This document shows, piece after piece, positions 26,283-34,410 of a stretch of 64,000 bases of DNA. The DNA is from Nitrosospira sp. Nl5 (GTDB lineage: Bacteria; Pseudomonadota; Gammaproteobacteria; Burkholderiales; Nitrosomonadaceae): assembly GCF_900102495.1 (NCBI RefSeq), contig NZ_FMVQ01000010.1, positions 50,721 through 114,720 on the forward strand, given 5' to 3'. The position numbers and the translations under genes are program-made. Position 1 is the first letter of the stretch, and every line of letters begins with the position of its first letter. The notes beneath the pieces were generated by a model. That model was not told the origin of the DNA. It worked only from the letters and a program-made list of their open reading frames with translations, and did no database searches.

Positions 26283-27500
26283 ATGAGACGACGTATATCT
26301 AGGTTATCAGTAAAAGAAGTGGTTAACAAGAAAGAAGCTGGCTACTACTGTGATGGCGGTGGGCTGTATCTCCAGGTGAGCGATTCAGGTACGAAGTCAT
26401 GGATCTTCCGCTATACCTTGAACGGCAAGAATCGACACATGGGGCTGGGGCCATTCCATACCGTGTCCCTTGCTGATGCACGTCACGCTGCCGTCCTCTG
26501 CCGCCAGTCGCTACTGAAGAAGATCGACCCTATCTCGGCGCGAGATGCTGAGCATGCCCGGCAATCACTTGAAGTTGCAAGATCGATGACCTTCTCTGAG
26601 TGTGCCACCGCCTATATCAAAACCCACCGTTCCAGCTGGAAAAACAAAAAACATGCCGATCAGTGGGCAAACACGATCAAGACCTATTGTGGGCCGGTGA
26701 TTGGACCATTATCAGTACAAGAAGTGGATACAGGTTTAATCATGAAAGTGCTTGAGCCCATCTGGACGGAAAAGCCTGAGACGGCAAGCCGCTTGCGCGG
26801 CCGTATTGAATCAGTTGTGGATTGGGCCACAGTTAGTGGATATCGAGAGGGAGAGAATCCGGCGCGCTGGCGCGGGCATCTGGAGAATCTGCTTCCCTCG
26901 CTCAAAAAGAAGCTGAGGGTAAAGCATCATCCGGCTCTTCCCTTCAAGCAGATGGGCGAGTTCATGGAATCACTTGAAATCCAGGAAGGCGTTGCTGCCC
27001 GCGCACTGGAATTCCTAATTCTGACAGCAGCCCGTACCGGCGAGACGATTGGTGCAAGATGGGAGGAGTTCAATTTGAAAGCGGGAGTCTGGACTATCCC
27101 AGCTTCGCGGATGAAAGCCGCCACAGAACATCGGGTACCTCTGTCCGAGCGAGCACTGGAGATCGTTCAGGCGCTAAACAGGATCAAGCAGAATGATTAT
27201 GTATTTCCAGGGCAGAAAGAAGACAAGCCGCTAACAAATATGGCCATGCTGGAGTTGCTCAGGCGGATGGGCAGGACCGGCCTGACAGTGCACGGCTTTC
27301 GCTCATCTTTTCGCGACTGGGCATCGGAATGCACGAGCTTCCCAAGAGATGTGTGCGAGATGGCACTTGCGCATACAATAACCAATCAAGCTGAAGCGGC
27401 GTATCGTAGGGGTGACCTCATCGAGAAAAGGCGGAGGTTAATGGAAGAATGGGCAATGCATTGCCTCAACCTGAGACGTCCAGACGGGGTTAATTTATAA
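26283..27500 (+). CDS. P4-type tyrosine site-specific integrase
   Basis: A 405-residue integrase. It has an N-terminal arm-binding DUF4102-like domain (YYCDGGGLYLQVSDSGTKSW, NGKNRHMGLGPFHTVSLADA), a SAM-like core-binding domain (~105-205) and a catalytic domain. Catalytic residues are visible: Arg in TAARTGETIG, HxxR in VHGFRSSFRDWAS, His in LAHTIT and the nucleophile Tyr in EAAYRRGDL. Such integrases insert elements into tRNA 3' ends, which fits the att repeat upstream and the tRNA-Ser at the other boundary. GAGGG precedes the ATG. Confidence 0.93.
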   Translation: MRRRISRLSVKEVVNKKEAGYYCDGGGLYLQVSDSGTKSWIFRYTLNGKNRHMGLGPFHTVSLADARHAAVLCRQSLLKKIDPISARDAEHARQSLEVARSMTFSECATAYIKTHRSSWKNKKHADQWANTIKTYCGPVIGPLSVQEVDTGLIMKVLEPIWTEKPETASRLRGRIESVVDWATVSGYREGENPARWRGHLENLLPSLKKKLRVKHHPALPFKQMGEFMESLEIQEGVAARALEFLILTAARTGETIGARWEEFNLKAGVWTIPASRMKAATEHRVPLSERALEIVQALNRIKQNDYVFPGQKEDKPLTNMAMLELLRRMGRTGLTVHGFRSSFRDWASECTSFPRDVCEMALAHTITNQAEAAYRRGDLIEKRRRLMEEWAMHCLNLRRPDGVNL

Positions 27501-27508
27501 CCAGTTAG

Positions 27509-27544
27509 CCGGCGAAAATACTAGTTTTCGGCGAAACTTTTTTT
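27509..27544 (+). terminator. Probable intrinsic terminator after integrase
   Basis: A 9-bp stem with one G-G mismatch (CGGCGAAAA / TTTTCGGCG) around a 6-base loop is followed, after GAAAC, by a run of seven T. It starts 10 bases after the integrase stop. Confidence 0.5.
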
Positions 27545-27673
27545 GTATAAAGTAGTTTTGCACCAAGAAAAAACATTTCGCTATGGAGCACATTCGTGAG
27601 GTATTGAAGAAAGCCACGGCTGGGATGCTGGTAGCGGCGTTGATTGAATCGCCCCCTTTGAATCGTAGCGGCT

Positions 27674-28280
27674 AGGCGCCGCAAGATGGTTATGGCACGG
27701 CAGGCAAAGATAAAGCCGGCCCAACCTAACGAGCTATGGAGTATGGAGTATGGAGTATGGAGTATGGAGTATAACTTTGTGACTACCGACTGGCTAACGG
27801 GATGAAGTTTCGCGCCCTGACGATTGTAGATGTCTTCAGCAGGCAAGCGCTGGCGATAGAGATGGGCCAGCGCTAGTTGAGACGAACAGGTGGTCGCTTA
27901 AATCAATTGGTCGCGCACCAGGGTCCTCCTCAATATTTTTTTGTCGAAACGGAATTGAATTCTCGGGGCAGCTGCTCGATCTTTGGGCGTACCACCACTG
28001 GGCACGGATCGACTTCAGTCGGCTTGGAAAGCCAACGGAAAATTGCCACATTGAGACGTTTAATCGATCATTCCGGGATGAGTGCCTGAACTTGCACTGG
28101 CTTGAAACGCTGGAAGAGGCCAAAGTGATCATCGACGACTGGCGGCGGGATTACAACGAGAGTCGGCCTCACACGACTCTCAACGATCCGTCGTCGACTG
28201 AATTTGTACGTCCGTCGGCCTTCCAGGCCCTGTCTTGGCTTAACCAAGGCGGAAAACTAACTCTCGGAATGGCCCCTGGA
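27674..28280 (+). pseudogene. IS3-family transposase remnant with frameshifts and a 7-bp repeat expansion
   Basis: This stretch aligns with the IS3-family orfB copy at 42.39-42.94 kb, from CGCCGCAAGATGG onward to GGAATGGCCCC. The last ~60 residues are still readable (LHWLETLEEAKVIIDDWRRD, NESRPHTTLND). The 5' two-thirds are absent. Several frameshifts separate the remaining blocks, and the codons for WSMDF are overwritten by a tandem repeat. The element cannot be active. Confidence 0.8.
27735..27769 (+). repeat. Five tandem copies of TATGGAG
   Basis: Five perfect 7-base units. The related transposase copy at ~42445 has only about two units here. The array is therefore a local expansion inside a dead transposase gene, consistent with replication slippage. 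Confidence 0.9.
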
Positions 28281-28392
28281 ACCAAAGCGGATCAATGGAG
28301 CGGGAATTTTCCATTTAGACCGGTGCTAATTTTAGGGGCGGGTCATAACACTAACTCCCAAGCTTTGTGCTGGTGTAAAGAGGGGAGTATTT

Positions 28393-28740
28393 GTGGACAG
28401 TAATATTTGTGGAGTTGTTTCTTGCGATATCGTAGCCCATAGCCTTTCAAGCGTTGAGGTACAAGGGCAACGTCTTCAAGCCATCAACACTGTCATTGAT
28501 AATATCATGAATCGGAATCCTAGCGAGACCGTGTGGGCATCATCAGGTGATGGTGGGCATGAAATTTTTCTTTCTCGCGAATGGCTTACAGACGCTATTG
28601 ACCTTATTTTCCAACTTCATATGTGGGGGCAAAGAAACGCCCCTCTTCGGCTAACCGCGCACGCAGACTCAATATCTGGCATTCGAAGACTTCAAGGGGC
28701 AGATGGTCGAGTCCAGCTTGCGCACGAGCTGGTGGGTTGA
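28393..28740 (+). pseudogene. Truncated class III nucleotide-cyclase-like domain
   Basis: A 115-residue frame starting at GTG with AGGGGAG about 5-8 bases upstream. The sequence has features of a class III cyclase-type core: a leading strand with CDIVAHS, a following helix, then SSGDGGHEIF in the position of the usual T-GDG turn. It ends after ~105 residues, about half a normal domain, and runs into a TIR gene fragment in another frame. It resembles the cyclase-like sensor domains of bacterial conflict proteins; whether it ever had cyclase activity cannot be told. Probably the N-terminal relic of a larger gene. Confidence 0.45.
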
Positions 28741-29050
28741 CAATGAGATCGATATGGTGTTTGAGAAGGAACGCCTACTTATGAAACAGCGAGGTTATAA
28801 GATACTAAGTCTTATCCCTCTTGATTTGGATGGCTATCTTTTTAGTGACAAATGGCGGAGCGGCAAGGCAGAACAAGTCAAATCCCGAGTGACCGCCGAC
28901 TTCACCAAATCCTCAAGTGATGAGGCAATATTCGAAGCGTCATTCAGGCGCCTAGTGAAAGCCCTTCGTGCTGATGACTATGGAAGAAAAAAAACCGCCC
29001 ATCTCGAAGATATAGAGCAACAGCGGGAGCGCAAGGCGTGTCGGCGTCAA
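28703..29050 (+). pseudogene. C-terminal fragment of a TIR-domain protein
   Basis: About 105 residues match the C-terminal half of TIR-type proteins. SSLRTSWWVDNEIDMVFEKE contains the region of the catalytic Glu (WWVDNE), followed by LIPLDLDGYLFSDKW, SGKAEQVKSRVTADF and the basic end. The N-terminal half (the usual ISY strand) is missing, and the 3' end runs into an IS3 fragment at ~29040. The overlap with the cyclase-like fragment (28703-28740) in another frame indicates that two genes were joined by deletion. Confidence 0.65.
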
Positions 29051-29388
29051 AACCGTTTTTCGGATGACCTCCTGCAGGATGTCTTGTCCAGCGTCAGATC
29101 AGCCAACACGCGCTTCGACCGGGCATTCTCTTCCGCAAGCTGCGCAACCGCCTGACCTCGTTGGTACCCAGGTCGCTGTACTTCTTCTTCCAGATATAAA
29201 ACGTTGCTTCGGATATGCCAAGGCTACGGCACACCTCCATCACTGGCGTGCCGGCTTCCCGCCTGTCGTATGCCACCTGCACCTTGGTGAATCGGGATCT
29301 CTTCATCACTTCAAACTCCTTCAATAGGGAAAGCCATGCGGGACTTTACTCTAATTTAGAACCGCCCCAGTTTTTAGGGATCACGTCA
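29040..29388 (-). mobile_element. IS3-family end fragment with orfA
   Basis: This stretch is closely related to the right part of the IS3 element ending at 47875 and includes its terminal inverted repeat (near CACGTCA at 29383-29388). OrfA (29094-29324, minus) begins FEVMKRSRFTKVQVAY, keeps the helix-turn-helix (GISEATFYIWKKKY) and then goes out of frame. The rest of the element, including orfB, is absent. It truncates the TIR fragment. Confidence 0.8.
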
Positions 29389-29603
29389 CTACTGCCAACT
29401 TCAGATAACTCCACGTTTTCAGTTAGCCGATGCCTCTGCGGGCGATTGACACAATGATCTTCTGATTAATTTTCATTCTGGTTGCCATCCGAGCCGCGTT
29501 AAGATTCGGCTTTCGCATTGTGCTTTACTGAAGGCCGTACTCCTCATCGTTCATGATGCCTTGCTCGTGGAAAAGGCCGCACTGTGACTTCCGCGCATAA
29601 AGC

Positions 29604-30776
29604 TCAAACGAACCCTTCAAACTGTTCAGGTTTAACTTTTTTTGCGACCGCCTGCCCAATTGATTGAAGCGCTCCGATATGTTCAATGGAATCGAGTCTC
29701 TGAACATTTTCGGGCTTGATGTCTGGAAGTCCTAGCTCTCTCAATCCTTCTGATGTCAGGTTGGCATTAAAGCGAAGATAAGTAAACAATTTATTCGATC
29801 CCCTTGGTGCGGACACGCCAATCATATCCCCCACTTCCCGATCCAAACTATCGCCCACCAAGCACTTTCCAAATACCCGGCAAAGGAAATCTTGCTCGTT
29901 CAGTGCAGCAGCCATCAATGCGGAAGGGAGCGATTTGGCGTTGTACAGGACATTCATCTGATCAGGATCCAGGTCGGCATTGGCCCCGGGGCTGGTACCT
30001 GTTCCAATCGAGACAATAAGCATTTTATCCTCCCCGGTTGTCCAGTTCATTTCGTAAGGTTTGATGGTTGCCATCAGGAATGCTTGGAAAGCCGGATTGT
30101 TGTAGGTGGTGATGCCCCCATCGACAAACACAAATTCCTGATTGCCGAGTTTCACGACTTCCGGTGGAAAATAGACAGGTGCGGCTGTACTTGCCCGCAC
30201 CAGTTGCCAAAGAGGAATGTAGAGGTTGCAATTATCGCGCAAGCTTCCGTCCTTGCGGACTGTCTGGTTGTACATGGCATGGGGATTATTAGAGATGGGC
30301 CAGGGCGAATCGGTAGTGGCATTACGCATGACCATCATCAGAACAGTTTTTAGCTGATCGCTTCCCAACAGGAGCTCTTCCTTTGTCTGCGGATGCTTGA
30401 AGACTTGGCGCAGCTTGTTTGCAAGGTTTTCGTCTTCATACCTGTACCGCATGCGTTTCAGCAGTGATGCCTTGTCGAACATTTCCCTGCCGCTCTCGAC
30501 ATAGAAACTCTTGATTTCCGAGACTTTCATGCCAACAGAAATGCAGGCTGCGATAATCGCGCCAGTGCTAGTCCCAGCAACGAAGTCAAAATAGTCCGAT
30601 AGCCGAAACTTATCATCCTTGCCTAGTTTTTTGCGTAACAGCTTTTCAATCTCACCTAGTATTTCAACGGTGATCATTCCTCGTATGCCGCCCCCATCCA
30701 GCGCGAGAATCTTTTTGGGGCCGATTCCTTGTATCAAGGTTTTCAGCTTCTCGGCACTTACGTTGGAATTCTTCAC
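29604..30776 (-). CDS. Patatin-like phospholipase
   Basis: A 390-residue patatin-family acyl hydrolase. It has the oxyanion loop DGGGIRGM (~residue 27), nucleophile Ser in GTSTGAI (~70) and catalytic Asp in VDGGITTYNNP (~220). No signal peptide is seen, so it is probably cytoplasmic and acts on membrane phospholipids. The likely start is GTG with GGAGAAAGC upstream. Patatins serve as membrane-degrading effectors in several defence systems (for example CBASS CapV), but no cyclic-nucleotide synthase gene lies next to it. It is the intact end gene of a minus-strand group with the TIR fusion upstream, so an effector role is an inference. Confidence 0.85.
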   Translation of the reverse strand: MKNSNVSAEKLKTLIQGIGPKKILALDGGGIRGMITVEILGEIEKLLRKKLGKDDKFRLSDYFDFVAGTSTGAIIAACISVGMKVSEIKSFYVESGREMFDKASLLKRMRYRYEDENLANKLRQVFKHPQTKEELLLGSDQLKTVLMMVMRNATTDSPWPISNNPHAMYNQTVRKDGSLRDNCNLYIPLWQLVRASTAAPVYFPPEVVKLGNQEFVFVDGGITTYNNPAFQAFLMATIKPYEMNWTTGEDKMLIVSIGTGTSPGANADLDPDQMNVLYNAKSLPSALMAAALNEQDFLCRVFGKCLVGDSLDREVGDMIGVSAPRGSNKLFTYLRFNANLTSEGLRELGLPDIKPENVQRLDSIEHIGALQSIGQAVAKKVKPEQFEGFV

Positions 30777-30920
30777 GCTTTCTCCATTGAAATATTGAGC
30801 AATAAATAGGAATTGCAGTGATTTAACAGCTTAAGTTGCCTTGCTACCAGAATTCGGGAAGGCAAGGGTTAGAAATTGGATGAGAGCACCGCCTTATAAC
30901 AAATCGTTGGCCTCCACGAT

Positions 30921-31796
30921 TCATGCCTTAGATATATAGTTAGCAGCTTTATTCATGTACAACGCCAAATTTAAATCGTAGATGGTAACCCGCCTCCTAG
31001 CATCCCAAGTTGTCAATGATACCGTTACATGATTAAAGACGTTTCGCCACTCAGGATGATGATCCAGCACGCGACAATGATTGGCCACAAGCGCCATGAA
31101 ATCGGCTGCATCATTGAATTGCGGGAACTTAAACGTTTTAACGATATACCGGACCTCAGCATAGCCAAAGTTATCAACATACCAACCTTCGTAATCTTCA
31201 TACGACAGTATTGAAGTTAACTCTACATCTCCAACGGGTTGGGTTCTCGCCTTACCAAAAGAAGGTTTCGGATATTCGTCTGAATCAGGCCGCTTCTTCA
31301 ACCCGAGACTAACTGCGATACGATCAATCAATGGACCAATTTCTGTCGGCCAACTTGCATAATCGATATGCTCGGCTTGAAGGCCTGCTAAATAGCCAAT
31401 CGCCTCGGGGATCTCAAACTGATCAAAGCGACGTTCACAGTCGACAAAGAGCGGGAGTATAAAACGGTTCGAACGTCCATATCTGTCGTCCCCGTTGTGG
31501 AGAATAGGAAGTGAAGCAGACTGCTCTAATTCAGCAATTACCCAGTCATCACCTCTCGGCACAGTATTGTTCTCCCGCCTGGGCAGCCAGTTCTTCCCAA
31601 TAAGAGCGATCGTTGCATGGGCCTCGCCAATTAGAGCCCGCAGTCGATCGGGGAAATGCTCTCCTCCTCGAATTTCACCCACATCCACCGACACCCGAAC
31701 GAACTGTATTCTCTTTTCTATTTCGTTTTTAAGGAGGAGAGCGATAGGGGCCGTGTCCTGACGCCGATAGCTGATAAAGAACGTGAATGGTTGCAT
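30921..31796 (-). CDS. TIR domain fused to pterin-4a-carbinolamine-dehydratase-like domain
   Basis: A 291-residue two-domain protein. Residues ~1-150 are a TIR domain (FTFFISYRRQDTAPIALLLK, VDVGEIRGGEHF, with WVIAE supplying a W-x3-E candidate catalytic Glu). Residues ~205-285 look like a 4a-hydroxytetrahydrobiopterin dehydratase (PCD) domain: FKFPQFNDAADFMALVANH, then DHHPEW, NHVTVSLTTWD and TIYDLNLAL. The His-His pair of PCD is present; the third catalytic His is not evident (WDARRR). The PCD part could bind a pterin or act as a dimerisation or sensing scaffold; both are inference. It lies 144 bases upstream of the patatin gene on the same strand. Confidence 0.8.
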   Translation of the reverse strand: MQPFTFFISYRRQDTAPIALLLKNEIEKRIQFVRVSVDVGEIRGGEHFPDRLRALIGEAHATIALIGKNWLPRRENNTVPRGDDWVIAELEQSASLPILHNGDDRYGRSNRFILPLFVDCERRFDQFEIPEAIGYLAGLQAEHIDYASWPTEIGPLIDRIAVSLGLKKRPDSDEYPKPSFGKARTQPVGDVELTSILSYEDYEGWYVDNFGYAEVRYIVKTFKFPQFNDAADFMALVANHCRVLDHHPEWRNVFNHVTVSLTTWDARRRVTIYDLNLALYMNKAANYISKA

Positions 31797-32090
31797 TCAG
31801 AGATGTGCCCGAGCAAAGTGCAAGTAGTGCCACATTATCAACTAATAATATACCACGGCGAGCTAATGTAACGGATCCCATGTTCAGTAAATTTAGAAAG
31901 AGAATCCACTCAAAAGCAACTCTGCCCTATCCAGGTCCGTTAGCAGTAGTATCCCGTCAAACTGTTAATTACTTGATCTTCTCTCCGCGTGATAGGGGAT
32001 GTCCCGGAAATTCATCTTCCATTTGCTCACGACGACCCGCAGCGATTCGCTGGAACGGCTCAGAAAGAGATTGGACATGTCAATTCCAGA
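31797..32090. other. Intergenic region upstream of TIR-PCD gene
   Basis: About 290 bases with no gene I can support. It presumably includes the promoter of the TIR-PCD gene and the decayed 3' flank of the protease pseudogene. Confidence 0.35.
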
Positions 32091-33494
32091 TTAGACTACG
32101 GAGACCTGCTGACTTGCGATGGCAATGCGAATCTCGTTCAACACGATGCCTTCATTGAGCTTCTTTTCCTTGATGGGTGCGGTGGTGCAGCGCAATGGAG
32201 TCGAGCTGCCGCGTGAAGACGGGTGATCCGGAATTGCCGCCAGTCGTGGGGCTGCGATAGCGAATGAAATGCTTTTCATATTCCGCAAGACTGTTGTCGT
32301 AGAGGGACACCGCGAGTTCCTCTCCGCTCGGATGCCCGATGACATAGATGCGCTGATCGGCGACATTGGCAGGATCTATTGTCGGTAAGTCCGCACAGGG
32401 AGCAAGCGTGTAGCAGGTGTCGGGCATATCGATTGCCAGTATGCTGACGTCCAGTGCAAAGCGCCGCGAGCTATAGAGCACCCCAGCCAGTTTTACCTTG
32501 GGTCGCCTGGGAAGCCGCGTGAATTCGGCCACGGCTTGCTCGGGGCGAAGCGGGGCCTGATCTGATGGGTCTTCGCTGTTGACGTCGGAATTGGTGAGCA
32601 GCACGATCTTGCCAGCCCACGCGGGATTGAGCAGGCCGCCTGCGACCAGGAAGCCAGTCCCCTTTGGGGCGCCCGTGACACCATTGCTGATGCGGGCAAT
32701 CGCGTTGCAGCGCTCATACAGGCTGTCCAGCCATTGCAGGTAAACAACGCTCTCGTCGCCCCACACGGCTTCGAACCCTTCCGTTTTCACGCCGTCCATG
32801 GACTGGAGCGGCTTTTCCACTGTCACCCCTTCTTTCTGCAGGGTGGCAAATTCCAGCGGGGGCAGGAGTACTTCACCCAACGGCGTCTTTTCCATCTGCC
32901 ACACTTCCTTCAGTTGCCGCAGCGTGCTTCCCAGCTCGAATGCATCGGCGTCCGGATGGCGCACGTACTTCGCAGCAGAGGTGAGTGCCTCGTCCTTGTC
33001 CCCCACCGCTACACACGCCTCCATCGAGGTCGCGTAGTCCCAGATGCCGCTGACACCTCTATCATCGATGTCCGCCAGGATTTCCTGTGCAATGATTGCA
33101 GGGTCGAGATCATGGGTCAGCGCAATGCGGTCCCGCCGTGCACGGGTAGCAAGTGCTGCGAGGTTTATTCCCTGCCAACGGTAATCGCCGCTGCGGTTCT
33201 GCCAGTCCAGAATATAGGCCGAGATGGCGCGCGTCGGATTACGGGATCGTTTTGGCCTGAGGCGATAAAGATTCCGGCTGTACGCTCCATGTCGGCGAAG
33301 CGCCGCTTGCGGCGCATTATGGAGAGGGTCTTTTTAATCTGCGAGAGGTTGAAACCGAAAGGATCGATGCGATTGGTGAGGTCACGAATATCGCCGTAGC
33401 GATACTCGCGCAACGCCAAGGCGAGTTCAGCCAGAAATTCGACGGCTTCCATGGGGGCTTTCAGTAAGCTGAGCTTTTCGGTAAAGTGAGCCAC
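32091..33494 (-). pseudogene. Frameshifted TPR/TRAFs-binding-like plus trypsin-like protease gene
   Basis: Three frames together give one protein. The N-terminal helical part is 33494 to ~33232 (KKTLSIMRRKRRFADMERTA). After a frameshift it continues as a DUF4071-like region (WQNRSGDYRWQGINLAALAT, IWDYATSMEACVAVGDKDEA). A trypsin-like domain (~32720-32160) follows, with GTGFLVAGG, LDVSILAID and the Ser motif GGNSGSPVF. A second frameshift near 32165 moves the end to another frame (KEKKLNEGIVLNEI, stop at 32091). The catalytic His position reads LTNSDV, where LTNxHV is usual. Such proteins accompany STAND/TIR conflict genes. Probably inactive. Confidence 0.7.
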
Positions 33495-33536
33495 ATCGCG
33501 GGATGAAGATCATATTTATTAAACAGCAGAAATGCT

Positions 33537-34330
33537 TCAAAGGTCCGGCAAGGCGGCCATGTATTTGTTCGTGTAGTCCACGACCTTGTCCTTAATCTTG
33601 TCACGTCTGCTGAGCAGGACGTGTTCATTGATCGTGACTTTGCCGGAGCAATTCTCAAGCTCCACCCAATCCTTGCGGATTTTTGAAGAAGAGCACCTGT
33701 GTCAGTACCGCTTCGGCCTTCAGGCTGAAGGCCATGAGGGTGATGAGAAAATTGTCGTTATCTCCGGGCTGCACTAGGGAGACCTGAAAGCGGACGGTAA
33801 TCGGGTTTTGCTTTCCCGGTCGAAGAGTGTGATCCAAGGCTTGTTGGGGTCAATTGATTTCATTCTTCCAGGGTGGAGACTACCAGGGCAAGCGCAGTGG
33901 GGGCAGGTCCCAGAAGGACAGTTGCGACCTTGATCGCCTCATGCGCTTCCAGGCCGTCGGCATGCTCCTTGTAGGAGGAAAACCTCCTGTCCTGGATTAC
34001 CCAGCCGATATTCTCCAGCACGTCGAAGTAGGCGTTGTACCAGTCGATGACGTGGGTCTTGTCGGGCACCTTTTTATTGGCGGCTAGCTGGGCGAGCAAC
34101 TGGAGTTGACGATATCTGCCCGCCGCTCCGCCGAGACGCCTTTAACGAATGAGACGATATCTGAGGCCACCACCACTACCTGATTCTTTTGCGCATCGAA
34201 GTCGATGACAGGACCTCGGTCAATGGCCTCGAAACCTGCGGGTGATTCAGGGAGGTCTATGTTGTTCAGGAAGTGGTTGGCAGATGCTGGGGTGACGATA
34301 CTCGTGGCGAAACTCCCTTTGTGATTAGTT
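33537..34330 (-). pseudogene. Decayed gene of unknown function between protease and STAND genes
   Basis: Several reading-frame blocks follow each other on the minus strand with only small shifts: SIVTPASANHFLNNIDLPES (~34300), LAANKKVPDKTHVIDWYNAY (~34080), ITVRFQVSLVQPGDNDNFLI (~33790), and WVELENCSGKVTINEHVLLS (~33660) to the stop at 33537. At least three frameshifts (near 34105, 33850-33800 and 33685) break it. A GGGAG site precedes an ACG where a start codon would be expected (~34303). I do not recognise the family; its position suggests a component of the STAND/protease operon. Confidence 0.55.
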
Positions 34331-34410
34331 TGAATTTTTTTTCGGATCAGTGCGATGGAACGATGAAGCTTGAAAGCAATAAAGCAAATGAGGTTATGGT
34401 GCCAAATTCA

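Noticed and set aside
26108..26302. 64-codon frame over attL as an excisionase
   Set aside because: It spans the att core, lacks a helix-turn-helix and overlaps the integrase start.
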